From Macrostomum hystrix (taxonomy: Eukaryota; Platyhelminthes; Macrostomidae), in NCBI GenBank assembly GCA_950097015.1, contig CATNEN010000038.1, positions 620,001-684,000 of the forward strand: a DNA stretch of 64,000 nt, in the 5' to 3' direction. The stretch's first letter is position 1. Each line of letters starts with the position of its first letter. Positions 21,617-34,349 of this stretch are shown in pieces. A program made the position numbers and the translations under genes. The notes under the pieces were generated by a model, which saw only the letters and a program-made list of their open reading frames with translations, did not search any database and was not told where the DNA came from.

Positions 21617-24600
21617 CTACGACAAGGGCGCTGCCGTCAGCAGTGCCGGGGTGAGCTCGCAGTTGGCGGCGTCGCAGTCGAGCACCGCCCGGGCCAAGTC
21701 CGGACGGCCCGTGCGAGCCAGGGCGTCGGCCAGCCGCTGGGCCATGCTGGACCGCTCGCTCAGCGGCACCGAGCGCTTCCAGTGCGTCAGGATCTTGTAT
21801 GTGACGCTGGCGAGGCTGGAGCCGCCAGAAAGAGCGTCGAAGCCGATGCCGGTGATGGCGCTCTCAGGCAGGCTGAGGTGCACAGCCAGGGTGAGGCCCT
21901 GGCGAACCTGCTCGGACAGGGTTTGAAGACTGCGCACACTGAGAGCCTTCGACTCGCGAGTAGCTGAAGTATGGAGGGATTCAACAACTTAAAACTCATT
22001 CATTCACAGCCCCAGTGCATGAGGGCCCGTTGCTTGGCACAAGTGGACTCACAAACTGGCGCGGGCAAGTTCCGCCTGGGGGCAGTCAGCCTCTGAAAGC
22101 TCTCGACGCGGGCCTGCGCTGGGTCCAGCTCGTTCGCTCGCAGTCGCAGCTTTGGCAACTGCGGAATTCGCTTCGCGATGGTGTTTGTCGACGAACTGCG
22201 CTGCGTCGGCGGAGGCGGCGATGGCGTCGGTGGCGGCGATGGAGTTGGCAGCGGCGGTGGAGTCGGAGGTCGCAATCCCAGATACGCCTTGACGACGTTG
22301 AAGTCCACGCAAATTTCATGCTCAGAGACTGCATCGCCTGATTCGTCCAGCACGCAAATCTGCGACCTGTTCAATTGTTGGAGATTAAAATGAGCCACTA
22401 CTTGGAAACTTCAATATGAAGTGCACCCCCAAGCAGCGAGATTAACGCCGCGCTCTACGCAAGGGCACGACTGACGCGACTGGCTGGCCACGTCATTTGG
22501 TCAGAGGCCCGCTGCCCTGAGCCGCTGCACGACGTGCTCGCGTCACGAGGCCAAGGGCGAACGCCGCGATACCCTGACCGGCCGGCATATGACTGACGCT
22601 GGCAGGGGCTGTGAATTTTTTAGGTTGAAGCGCGCTCTCGGACTTTCTTTCCCCCCCGTGGTTTGCGCACTTTGTTGTTGTTGCTGTTTTGTATCTCAAT
22701 TTACTTGAGTGCAGTAAGCCAATTTCCTATGAAAAGGACCGAGGACGTAAGCTAGGAGGACTTATCTTATTAAAAATGTCTGTAAAAATAACCCGAAATC
22801 CCACAACCCTCTGGCCTCTGTTATCTCGACGTCAACTGGTTACACGCAGCATTAACTCACTTGAAGAGCAACGTCTCGGTGGATCCTCCAGTCTTCGCCG
22901 CAGCAGAGTCAGCAGCCGGATCTCCTGGAGGCATCTCCCGCAGCTCCGGAGCTCTCTGCTGCAGCAAATAGTCGAAGAAGTCTTTGGTCGCTGTGCGGCA
23001 TCGCTCGGTTGGCGTCAGACGGAACACGGCCGGAGACTCGCTCAGCAGCTGGTGATACTGCACCAACACCGGCTGATTGCCCTGATCAAGCACCTCGGCA
23101 GCGTCTTCAGCGAACTCCGGCTCCTGGCTCAGAGCCAAGTCGCTGTTCGCTGCCAGTTGGAGTAGGAAAATCGCGCCATTGCGAAGTCGGACGCTGCCTC
23201 GACGACTCTCGTCGCTATCGGCTGTGGCTTGCCTGCGTGGAGGGCGGCGTCGGAAGCTGCTCGCTGAACTAGACTGCTGCTGCTGCTGCTGTAGACTTTG
23301 AAGATACTGCCAACCTCCAGTCTGTGGATAATTTTTCGTTTTAGTTTTGCGGGAGCTTTTTAGCTACGGCTTCCAACTAAGAGGTCGGTAGTTCGAATCA
23401 CAAGTTAGTCTCCGTGAGCAAGGCTCTTGGGGAGAAGCTTGGGAGAGTTTCGCGGCCTCCCCAATCCAGGGACCGATATATGGACCAGTACGAGTGCCGC
23501 GGCTCTGCTATGCTCACATGACCAATTCAAATCTAGACCACTCGATTTGTCTCACCTGCACCCGGTCAGAGATTCGGTTTACAATTTCGTTGCGTGGCGC
23601 GCAGTCTACGCAGAGCCGCCACTGTCGCTCGCGAAGACGAACAAACAGCAGGATCTCGCCCTCCACGGCGTTGTTCATGCCGCACAGCAGCGGCATCGCC
23701 AAGGACGCCCTCTGCGCTTTGGCCGAATCCACCGAGGCCAAGCAGTACCTGGTGAGGTGCTTGGCTTCAAAGCTGACTGAGTTCTTGGTCAGCTTGACTG
23801 TACCGCCAGGATCCAGGACTCGCCACGGCGACGTCAGGCCGGGCTTTGGCTGGTAGAAGATGGTCAAACTCGGCGACTCCGTTGACGGCGTCGCATCGGC
23901 GGACTCGCCGACCGGTGTTGAAAGCCACTGCGGCAGCGGCAGCTTCAGTGTGATGGGCCTCTTAAACTCGCCGCCCGGATAGTCGAAGTTGTACACAGGC
24001 GACAGGCAGCGAATGTCCATCGTCTGGGAGGGATGGGCCCGCCTGGCCAGAGACAAACGATCGTCCGAGAACGGTATAATCTGTTGAAGTGGGCGCAGCC
24101 AAGTGAGTCTGTGCTGCTCAAGTTTTGACAGCAGTTTGATCGACAACAGGCCTTAATGAGTCCTTTCATAACAACCCTCAGTTGTACTAAAATCCTCAGG
24201 TGTCTTTCGTTGATTCCATCCTCCATCTACGAGCTAAAAAAAACTTAAGGTTTCCTCCTAAACTCACAGATTGTTTTTGCGTCTTAAGTTAACTTCCTTT
24301 AAATACTACTAAGGCAGAGATGTTTTGAAGTAGTCAAGATGTGTTTCTTAAACTATTATTAGAAACTGACTCACAGACAGGCAGCAGTCCGCAGATTCCA
24401 GACAGCCTCTCTTCGGTATCCGCACCGAGATGATGGGGTCCAGCTTCAAATTGAGTAGGCCTCCACCGGGTGTCACCTGGAAAGTCTCCGTGAGAGGCGA
24501 CAGTACCGCGACGAATATGCCGGAGCTCGTCACGTGACAGGTGACGCTCTTGTCATCCTTGAAGGTAAAATTTCTTTGAGTGAGGAACTTCGAGAAATTT

Positions 24601-26946
24601 GGGGAAGAGTGAAATTTTGGAAGGCGTGACGCTTCTAGGAGAGTGACAAAAGGGAAAGAGTGACATTTCCGGAGAGTGACAAATGGGAAAGAGTGACATT
24701 TCCGGAGAGTGACAAATTGGAAAGAGTGACGTTTCTAGGAGAGTGACAAAAGGGAAAGAGTGACATTTCCGGAGAGTGACAAATGGGAAAGAGTGACATT
24801 TCCGGAGAGTGACAAATTGGAAAGAGTGACGTTTCTAGGAGAGTGACAAATGGGAAAGAGTGCCGTTTCCAGGAGAGTGACAAATGGGAAAGAGTGCCGT
24901 TTCCAGGAGAGTGACACATGGGAAAGAGTGACATTTCCATGAGGAGAGTGGCTCTTCCTGAAGAGCGATAATTCGGAAATAGAGAAATTTCGAAAGGAGT
25001 GACATTTCCAGGAGAGTGACATTTCCAGGAGAGTGACATTTACAGGAGAGTGACATTTTCAGGAGAGTGACATTTCCAGGAGAGTAACATTTCGTAAAGA
25101 GTGACATTTCCAGGAGTAGAGTGACATTTCAAGGAAAGTGACATTTTAGAAAGAGTGACACTTATAGGAGAAAATTGGAAATAGTGACAATTAAGATTGA
25201 GAGACATTTCGGAAAAAAGTGAAATTCTTGGAGAGTGACTTTTATGAAAAGTGAAATTTTGAAATAGTGAAAGTTTAGAATAATGATAACTTTGTAGTCA
25301 AAAGAACTTCATTTAAACGAAAGCTGTCCAACCTGCTCTGTGGCCTCCACCGTCAGCCAGTCGCACTGGACGCCGCGGCTATCGCTGGCAGACTCCTCCG
25401 ATCGAGTCGCCAGCCGCAGACGCTGCGTCGGCGTCGCACTGGGCAGAGGCCGACGCAGCAGCGGCAGGGTGAGCGCGAGTCGAGGCCGTTGTGACGAGCG
25501 CTTGAAGTCCAGAGCCACCCGGTACACGGGCGAGACCAGCAGCTCCTGCTCATGCAGTGGCGGCGAACTGGCTGCCAACTCGGACGTCGGCAGGGCCGAG
25601 ACGGTCATCGATCCTCCGGCTCCGGAGCGCTTGCCGCCGACAATGGCAACGTCGATTAGCTTCAGACGGCCGCCTCCGGGCAGCGGATAGCTGCTGTTGC
25701 TGCTGCTGCTGCGTCCGAGTGTGATGCGCACCGCCGGATGCCTGTCGATGCGGAGAAGATCATTGTGAGAATTTCGCTGCAGACTCTGGTGAAATTACAC
25801 TTGGGAGAGTAAAGACCAAAGGCATTGAAACTGTGGAGAGTGAAAATAAGGCAGCGAAAGAGGAGAGAGATGGGAGATGGGAGAGTGAGAAGGGGATGGG
25901 AGAGTGAGAAGGGAATGGGAGAGTGAGAAGGGGATGGGAGAGTGAGAAGGGGATGGGAGAGTGAGAAGTAGATGGGAGAGTGAGAAGGGGATTGGAGAGT
26001 GAGAAGGGGATGGGAGAGTGAGAAGTAGATGGGAGAGTGAGAAGGGGATGGGAGAGTGAGAAGGGGATGGGAGAGTGAGAAGTAGATGGGAGAGTGAGAA
26101 GGGGATGGGAGAGTGAGAAGTAGATGGGAGAGTGAGAAGGGGATGGGAGAGTGAGAAGGGAATGGGAGAGTGAGAAGGGGATGGGAGAGTGAGAAGGGGA
26201 TGGGAGAGTGAGAAGGGGATGGGAGAGTGAGAAGGGGATGGGAGAGTGAGAAGGGGATGGGAGAGTGAGAAGTAGATGGGAGAGTGAGAAGGGGATGGGA
26301 GAGTGAGAAGGGGATGGGAGAGTGAGAAGTAGATGGGAGAGTGAGAAGGGGATGGGAGAGTGAGAAGTAGATGGGAGAGTGAGAAGGGGATGGGAGAGTG
26401 AGAAGGGGATGGGAGAGTGAGAAGTAGATGGGAGAGTGAGAAGGGGATGGGAGAGTGAGAAGTAGATGGGAGAGTGAGAAGTAGATGGGAGAGTGAGAAG
26501 TAGATGGGAGAGTGAGAAGTAGATGGGAGAGTGAGAAGTAGATGGGAGAGTGAGAAGGGGATGGGAGAGTGAGAAGGGGATTGGAAAGTGAGAAGGGGAT
26601 GGGAGAGTGAGAAGGGGATGGGAGAGTGAGAAGGGGATGGGAGAGTGAGAAGTAGATGGGAGAGTGAGAAGTAGATGGGAGAGTGAGAAGTAGATGGGAG
26701 AGTGAGAAGTAGATGGGAGAGTGAGAAGGGGATGGGAGAGTGAGAAGGGGATTGGAAAGTGAGAAGTAGATGGGAGAGTGAGAAGTAGATGGGAGAGTGG
26801 GAAGTAGAATTATAAGATTCAAACCGTTAGGACACTCACGTGGCCTCAGAAACGGCAGCATCAGAGCTAACATTTACTTTGACACGGGGTTTATTAATGG
26901 CAGCTTTGTGCTTAGCACTGCCGTGGCACTGCTCAGCAACAACCAT
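21617..26946 (-). CDS. ZU5 and death-domain protein (PIDD/DTHD1-like)
   Basis: Cytoplasmic signalling adaptor of the ZU5-UPA-death group (PIDD1, UNC5, ankyrin, DTHD1). Exons are 26946-26840, 25741-25333, 24557-24375, 24080-23556, 23321-22861, 22366-22008 and 21963-21617; all six junctions close in phase to give 796 aa. Exons 2-3 form a ZU5-like unit (SPVYRVALDF, then SSGIFVAVLSPLTETF). Exons 3-4 form a second (SPVYNFDYPGGEFKRPITL, then KHLTRYCLASVD). Exon 5 has a Gln run and exon 6 a Pro-rich linker. Exon 7 is a death domain ending LADALARTGRPDLARAVL. The ZU5 autoproteolysis position reads His-Leu-Thr instead of the usual His-x-Ser. Introns 1 and 2 hold minisatellites. An extra upstream exon is possible at 34349-34273. 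PIDD-type leucine-rich repeats were not found. Closest relative uncertain. Confidence 0.75.
23281..23300 (-). repeat. CAG run encoding poly-Gln in ZU5/death gene
   Basis: Six CAG codons on the - strand in exon 5 (SLQQQQQQSSS). Confidence 0.8.
24610..25265. repeat. Minisatellite, about 33-bp unit, degenerate at right end
   Basis: Copies built from GAGAGTGACAAATGGGAAA plus GAGTGACATTTCCG, about 33 bp long. The right part (25000-25140) switches to an 18-bp GAGAGTGACATTTCCAG unit and then decays. It occupies most of intron 2 of the ZU5/death gene. Confidence 0.93.
25860..26812. repeat. Minisatellite, 19-bp unit
   Basis: About 50 copies of GATGGGAGAGTGAGAAGGG. Two variants alternate (AAGGGGATGGG and AAGTAGATGGG). 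It fills intron 1 of the ZU5/death gene up to about 25 bp from the donor, and is pyrimidine-rich on the transcribed sense strand. Confidence 0.97.
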
Positions 26947-27411
26947 GAGCACACCGCAGCGAAGGGATCTGCTGTTCTGCCAGCCCACTGCATAGCTCTT
27001 ATTTATAACAGTATTCTGAGTACATTCTGTTGCTACTCATTTTGCTTCTCTATAGAATGCAACACAGCAAAGTGCATAACTGCTTTTTTAAGTTTGAGTC
27101 AGGGGCAAGCTCAGTTGTCTCTTGTCTGTCTTCGCCTGACCGCTGCGGCGGAGCGTGCTCAGTTATCTTTAGAAATTGGCTTTTCACACTCTCGCAAGCG
27201 TGGGCTAGACATGACATTTGAGACTGGCCCGTGATTTTGACGAGACGTCAAGACCAGACAATTTCTGAGATAAGGGACAGCCTTATCTACTGGGTGGATC
27301 AGTTTGGGCGCGAAATTAGCGGCGAAATTTTATGGCCCTGAAATCTAATTCAATCATAAAGACTGTCTGCATATCAGTATTTACTCTGACAAAACATGAC
27401 TCGTATATGGC
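26947..27411. other. Region upstream of ZU5/death exon 1
   Basis: No independent gene recognised. If the candidate exon at 34349-34273 is real, the ZU5 exon would instead start at 26968, after an AACAGCAG acceptor. Confidence 0.4.
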
Positions 27412-28660
27412 TCATGCCCAAATCTTATCTCCCCTGCCTCTCCTCTCTCCCCTGCCTCTCCTCTCCCCCCTGCCTCTCATCTCACCCCTGCCTCTCCTCT
27501 CAACCCTGCCTCTCCTCTCACCCCTGCCTCTCCTCTCACCCCTGCCTGTCCTCTCACCACTGCCTCTCCTCTCACCCCCGCCTCTCCTCTCACCCCTGCC
27601 TGTCCTCTCACCACTGCCTCTCCTCTCACCCCTGCCTCTCCTCTCACCCCTGCCTCTCCTCTCACCCCTGCCTGTCCTCTCACCACTGCCTCTCCTCTCA
27701 CCCCCGCCTCTCCTCTCACCCCTGCCTGTCCTCTCACCCCTGCCTGTCCTCTCACCCCTGCCTCTCCTCTCAACCCTGCCTCTCCTCTCACCCCTGCCTC
27801 TCCTCTCACCCCTGCCTGTCCTCTCACCACTGCCTCTCCTCTCACCCCCGCCTCTCCTCTCACCCCTGCCTGTCCTCTCACCACTGCCTCTCCTCTCACC
27901 CCCGCCTCTCCTCTCACCCCTGCCTGTCCTCTCACCCCTGCCTGTCCTCTCACCACTGCCTCTCCTCTCACCCCTGCCTCTCATCTGACCCCTGCCTCTC
28001 CTCTCACCCCTGCCTCTCCTCTCACCCCTGCCTGTCCTCTCACCACTGCCTCTCCTCTCACCCCTGCCTTGTCCTCTCACCACTGCCTCTCCTCTCACCC
28101 CTGCCTCTCCTCTCACCACTGCCTCTCATCTGACCCCTGCCTCTCATCTGACCCCTGCCTCTCCTCTCACCACTGCCTCTCCTCTCACCCCGGCCTCTCC
28201 TCTCACCCCGGCCTCTCCTCTTACCCCTGCCTCTCCTCTCACCCCTGCCTGTCCTCTCACCACTGCCTCTCCTCTCACCCCGGCCTCTCCTCTCACCCCT
28301 GCCTCTCCTCTCACCCCTGCCTGTCCTCTCACCACTGCCTCTCCTCTCACCCCTGCCTCTCCTCTCACCTCTGCCTCTCCTCTCACCCCTGCCTCTCCTC
28401 TCACCCCTGCCTGTCCTCTCACCCCTGCCTCTCCTCTCACCCCTGCCTCTCCTCTCACCCCTGCCTTGTCCTCTCACCACTGCCTCTCCTCTCACCCCTG
28501 CCTCTCCTCTCACCCCTGCCTTGTCCTCTCACCACTGCCTCTCCTCTCACCCCTGCCTCTCCTCTCACCCCTGCCTTGTCCTCTCACCACTGCCTCTCCT
28601 CTCACCCCTGCCTCTCCTCTCACCCCTGCCTCTCCTTTCACCCCGGCCTCTCCATTCCCT
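27412..28660. repeat. Minisatellite, 18-bp unit
   Basis: About 69 copies of CACCCCTGCCTCTCCTCT. Variants have ACCACTGCC, CCCCGCC or CTGTCC. The period is divisible by three, so all frames stay open on both strands; none of these frames looks like a real protein. Confidence 0.97.
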
Positions 28661-29395
28661 TCCGTGCATAATCGCATAGGGGGCATAAAACTCGTGTTTC
28701 GTGAGCCACTAACTAAATAGTTACTATGAAGCAATATATATATTTATATATAGTTTCTGTTCGTCAAATAATTTTCATTATATTATATTTAATTACAACT
28801 TACCGAAAGCAATCAGAATTCTGCATCTAAAGTTGCGATCAATAAAGGTAAATATTGATATTGTAGAGTTTCGCGCCTCACACACGAAACATTTTATAGG
28901 CGCAATAAGTTGCTTGGTGCACGACAAAGTTGCGCGGCAAAGCTATTTTCTGCGCAAAAGACGCAGCACCAAAAACCCCTCTCTGTGTGCTATTGCCCAG
29001 ACTAAACAGTAGGCTTCGTGCAGTTGCTAGGGCCAGAAAAAAACTCAGATCGCACATGCAGAAAGAATGTTTTCAGACTAAAAAAGTGAGTCAAGAAGGA
29101 TCCGCAAAAGAATTTATTTTTGGAAATTGTCGCCACCCCATAACCAGCTCCACCATTGTCGGCGCTTTTTTGAATGAAAACTTTTTTGCAGAGACAATAC
29201 ACAGCTGAGTTGCTAGACTCAGCGAAATAACTTGACAACTTGTCAATGGCCTGTCACACTCGCTTTATCTTTCCGGTCGGTGTCAAAGCGGGCCTGAAGT
29301 ACGTTTCATGCTACAGGTGTACACACGCATATGGGCATCAAAGGATTAAAAAAATACCTGCCACTATAGAGGCGGAAAAGCCTAATACTTCACTC
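28661..29395. other. AT-rich spacer between arrays
   Basis: Starts with a TATATATATTTATATATA stretch at about 28735-28752. No gene was recognised. Confidence 0.5.
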
Positions 29396-29404
29396 AGACA
29401 TGCA

Positions 29405-32400
29405 TACCTGGCTCACCTCTCGCCTTCCTTATTATCTTCCTCTCGCCTTCCTTATTATCTGCCTCTCGCCCTCCTTATTATCTGCCTCTCGCCCTCCTTA
29501 TTATCTGCCTCTCGCCCTCCTTATTATCTGCCTCTCGCCCTCCTTATTATCTGCCTCTCGCCCTCCTTATTATCTTCCTCTCGCCCTCCTTATTATCTGC
29601 CTCTCGCCCTCCTTATTATCTGCCTCTCGCCCTCCTTATTATCTTCCTCTCGCCCTCCTTATTATCTTCCTCTCGCCCTTCATATTATCTGCCTCTCGCC
29701 CTCCTTATTATCTTCTCTCGCCATCCTTATTATCATACTCTCGCCCTACTTACTATCTTCTCTTGCCCTCCTTATTATCTTCCTATCGGCCTCATTTTTA
29801 TCGTCTTCTTGCCCCTTAATTATTTGCCTCTCGCTCTACTTAATATCTGCCTATCGCCCTCCTTATTATCTTCCTCTCGCCCTCCTTATTATCTGCCTCT
29901 CGCCCTCCTTATTATCTTCCTCTCGCCCTCCTTATTATCTGCCTCTCGCCCTCCTTATTATCTGCCTCTCGCCCTCCTTATTATCTGCCTCTCGCCCTCC
30001 TTATTATCTTCCTCTCGCCCTCCTTATTATCTGCCTCTCGCCCTCCTTATTATCTTCCTCTCGCCCTCCTTATTATCTTCCTCTCGCCCTCCTTATTATC
30101 TGCCTCTCGCCCTCCTTATTATCTTCCTCTCGCCCTCCTTATTATCTGCCTCTCGCCCTCCTTATTATCTGCCTCTCGCCCTCCTTATTATCTGCCTCTC
30201 GCCCTCCTTATTATCTGCCTCTCGCCCTCCTTATTATCTTCCTCTCGCCCTCCTTATTATCTTCCTCTCGCCCTTCATATTATCTGCCTCTCGCCCTCCT
30301 TATTATCTTCTCTCGCCATCCTTATTATCTTACTCTCGCCCTACTTACTATCTTCTCTTGCCCTCCTTATTATCTTCCTATCGGCCTCATTTTTATCGTC
30401 TTCTTGCCCCATAATTATTTGCCTCTCGCTCTTCTTAATATCTGCCTATCGCCCTCCTTATTATCTTCCTCTCGCCCTCCTTATTATCTGCCTCTCGCCC
30501 TCCTTATTATCTGCCTCTCGCCCTCCTTATTATCTTCCTCTCGCCCTCCTTATTATCTTCCTCTCGCCCTCCTTATTATCTGCCTCTCGCCCTCCTTATT
30601 ATCTTCCTCTCGCCCTCCTTATTATCTGCCTCTCGCCCTCCTTATTATCTGCCTCTCGCCCTCCTTATTATCTGCCTCTCGCCCTCCTTATTATCTGCCT
30701 CTCGCCCTCCTTATTATCTTCCTCTCGCCCTCCTTATTATCTTCCTCTCGCCCTCCTTATTATCTGCCTCTCGCCCTCCTTATTATCTGCCTCTCGCCCT
30801 CCTTATTATCTTCCTCTCGCCCTCCTTATTATCTGCCTCTCGCCCTCCTTATTATCTTCCTCTCGCCCTCCTTATTATCTTCCTCTCGCCCTCCTTATTA
30901 TCTTCCTCTCGCCCTCCTTATTATCTTCCTCTCGCCCTCCTTATTATCTTCAACTCGCCCTCCATATTATCTGCCTCTCGCCCTCCTTATTATCTGCCTC
31001 TCGCCCTCCTTATTATCTTCCTCTCGCCCTCCATATTATCTGCCCTCGCCCTCCTTATTATCTTCTCTCGCCATCCTTATTATCTTACTCTCGCCCTACT
31101 TACTATCTTCTCTTGCCCTCCTTATTATCTTCCTATCGGCCTCATTTTTATCGTCTTCTTGCCCATTAATTATTTGCCTCTCGCTCTTCTTAATATCTGC
31201 CTATCGCCCTCCTTATTATCTTCCTCTCGCCCTCCTTATTATCTGCCTCTCGCCCTCCTTATTATCTGCCTCTCGCCCTCCTTATTATCTTCCTCTCGCC
31301 CTCCTTATTATCTTCCTCTCGCCCTCCTTATTATCTGCCTCTCGCCCTCCTTATTATCTTCCTCTCGCCCTCCTTATTATCTGCCTCTCGCCCTCCTTAT
31401 TATCTGCCTCTCGCCCTCCTTATTATCTGCCTCTCGCCCTCCTTATTATCTGCCTCTCGCCCTCCTTATTATTTTCCTCTCGCCCTCCTTATTATCTTCC
31501 TCTCGCCCTCCTTATTATCTGCCTCTCGCCCTCCTTATTATCTGCCTCTCGCCCTCCTTATTATCTTCCTCTCGCCCTCCTTATTATCTGCCTCTCGCCC
31601 TCCTTATTATCTTCCTCTCGTCCTCCTTATTATCTTCCTCTCGCCATCCTTATTATCTTCCTCTCGCCATCCTTATTATCTTCCTCTCGCCATCCTTATT
31701 ATCTTCCTCTCGCCATCCTTATTATCTTCTCTCGCCCTCCTTATTATCTTCCTCTCGCCATCCTTATTATCTTCCTCTCGCCATCCTTATTATCTTCCTC
31801 TCGCCATCCTTATTATCTTCCTCTCGCCATCCTTATTATCTAATTATCTTCCTCTCGCCCTCCTTATTATCTTCCTCTCGCCCTCCTTATTATCTTCCTC
31901 TCGCCCTCCTTATTATCTTCTCTCGCCCTCCTTATTATCTTCCTCTCGCCATCCTTATTATCTTCCTCTCGCCCTCCTTATTATCTTCTCTCGCCCTCCT
32001 TATTATCTTTCTCTCGCCATCCTTATTATCTAATTATCTTCCTCTCGCCCTCCTTATTATCTTCCTCTCGCCCTCCTTTTTATCTTCCTTTCGCCATCCT
32101 TATTATCTTCCTCTCGCCATCCTTATTATCTTTCTCTCGCCATCCTTATTATCTAATTATCTTCCTCTCGCCCTCCTTATTATCTTCCTCTCGCCCTCCT
32201 TTTATCTTCCTCTCGCCATCCTTATTATCTTCCTCTCGCCATCCTTATTATCTTTCTCTCGCCATCCTTATTATCTTCCTCTCGCCATCCTTATTATCTT
32301 CCTCTCGCCCTCCTTTTTATCTTCCTCTCGCCATCCTTATTATCTTCCTCTCGCCATCCTTATTATCTTTCTCTCGCCATCCTTATTATCTAATTATCTT

Positions 32401-34215
32401 CCTCTCGCCCTCCTTATTATCTTCCTCTCGCCCTCCTTTTATCTTCCTCTCGCCATCCTTATTATCTTCCTCTCGCCATCCTTATTATCTTTCTCTCGCC
32501 ATCCTTATTATCTTCCTCTCGTCATCCTTATTATCTTCCTCTCGCCATCCTTATTATCTAATTATCTTCCTCTCGCCCTCCTTATTATCTTCCTCTCGCC
32601 CTCCTTATTATCTTCCTCTCGCCCTCCTTATTATCTTCTCTCGCCCTCCTTATTATCTTCCTCTCGCCATCCTTATTATCTTCCTCTCGCCCTCCTTATT
32701 ATCTTCTCTCGCCCTCCTTATTATCTTTCTCTCGCCATCCTTATTATCTAATTATCTTCCTCTCGCCCTCCTTATTATCTTCCTCTCGCCCTCCTTTTTA
32801 TCTTCCTCTCGCCATCCTTATTATCTTCCTCTCGCCATCCTTATTATCTTCCTCTCGCCATCCTTATTATCTTCCTCTCGCCATCCTTATTATCTTCTCT
32901 CGCCCTCCTTATTATCTTCCTCTCGCCATCCTTATTATCTTCCTCTCGCCATCCTTATTATCTTCCTCTCGCCATCCTTATTATCTTCCTCTCGCCATCC
33001 TTATTATCTTTCTCTCGCCATCCTTATTATCTTCCTCTCGCCATCCTTATTATCTTCCTCTCGCCATCCTTATTATCTTCCTCTCGCCATCCTTATTATC
33101 TTCCTCTCGCCCTCCTTTTTATCTTCCTCTCGCCATCCTTATTATCTTCCTCTCGCCATCCTTATTATCTTTCTCTCGCCATCCTTATTATCTAATTATC
33201 TTCCTCTCGCCCTCCTTATTATCTTCCTCTCGCCCTCCTTATTATCTAATTATCTTCCTCTCGCCCTCCTTATTATCTTCCTCTCGCCCTCCTTTTATCT
33301 TCCTCTCGCCATCCTTATTATCTTCCTCTCGCCATCCTTATTATCTTTCTCTCGCCATCCTTATTATCTTCCTCTCGCCATCCTTATTATCTTCCTCTCG
33401 CCATCCTTATTATCTAATTATCTTCCTCTCGCCCTCCTTATTATCTTCCTCTCGCCCTCCTTATTATCTTCCTCTCGCCCTCCTTATTATCTTCTCTCGC
33501 CCTCCTTATTATCTTCCTCTCGCCATCCTTATTATCTTCCTCTCGCCCTCCTTATTATCTTCTCTCGCCCTCCTTATTATCTTTCTCTCGCCATCCTTAT
33601 TATCTAATTATCTTCCTCTCGCCCTCCTTATTATCTTCCTCTCGCCCTCCTTTTTATCTTCCTCTCGCCATCCTTATTATCTTCCTCTCGCCATCCTTAT
33701 TATCTTTCTCTCGCCATCCTTATTATCTAATTATCTTCCTCTCGCCCTCCTTATTATCTTCCTCTCGCCCTCCTTTTATCTTCCTCTCGCCATCCTTATT
33801 ATCTTCCTCTCGCCATCCTTATTATCTTTCTCTCGCCATCCTTATTATCTTCCTCTCGCCATCCTTATTATCTAATTATCTTCCTCTCGCCATCCTTATT
33901 ATCTTTCTCTCGCCATCCTTATTATCTTCCTCTCGCCATGCTTATTATCTTCCTCTCGCCATCCTTATTATCTTTCTCTCGCCATCCTTATTATCTAATT
34001 ATCTTCCTCTCGCCCTCCTTTTTATCTTCCTCTCGCCATCCTTATTATCTTCCTCTCGCCCTCCTTATTATCTTCTCTCGTCATCCTTTTTATCTTCCTA
34101 TCGGCCTCATTTTTATCGTCCTCTTGCCCTTTAATTATCTGCCTCTCGCTCTTCTTAATATCTGCCTATCGCCTTCCTTAATTATCTACCCTCGCCCTTC
34201 TTTTAACCTCCCCCT
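29405..34215. repeat. Large minisatellite, 23-bp unit with higher-order repeats
   Basis: About 200 copies of CTCGCCCTCCTTATTATCTG plus CCT. The left half (to about 31640) is mostly CTCGCCCTCC with CTGCCT or CTTCCT endings. The right half is mostly CTCGCCATCC with TAATTATCT junctions. A distinctive degenerate block (CTATCGGCCTCATTTTTATC to ACTTAATATCTGCC) recurs near 29790, 30385, 31140 and 34100, marking higher-order units of about 595 and 755 bp. Confidence 0.97.
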
Positions 34216-34272
34216 CGGCAGCTCATTATCAATGCTATAATCTATTGTTGCAGTTGAATATCCTGAGCTCAC

Positions 34273-34349
34273 CTATAAATTTCGGCAGATCCAGCAGGCA
34301 GCTGAACAATCTCAGGTGCCTGAGTTGTCGCTGACTCAACGCTACGCAT
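34273..34349 (-). CDS. Candidate first coding exon, gene assignment tentative
   Basis: On the - strand an ATG opens 25 codons (MRSVESATTQAPEIVQLP, then AGSAEIY) and ends at a good donor, ATAG/GTGAGC, in phase 2. The next downstream exon on that strand is ZU5/death exon 1. A possible acceptor at 26969-26970 would join in frame (AG + A) and read into its ATG through SLRCGVL. The intron would be 7.3 kb and contain two arrays. The acceptor has a poor pyrimidine tract, so the link is only possible. Confidence 0.3.

Noticed and set aside
25662-26873. 403-codon frame continuing into ZU5 exon 2
   Set aside because: It is the translated 19-bp intron array, and it reads the neighbouring true exon in the wrong frame.
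27396-28720. Long frames on both strands rich in Ser/Pro/Leu or Arg/Gly
   Set aside because: The 18-bp period keeps every frame open; no start context, splice signals or non-repeat domain.
29240-32751. Open frames of 867 and 530 codons
   Set aside because: They run through the 23-bp array, translate to a pure period of 23 residues, and overlap equally long frames in other phases. They are by-products of a stop-free repeat.
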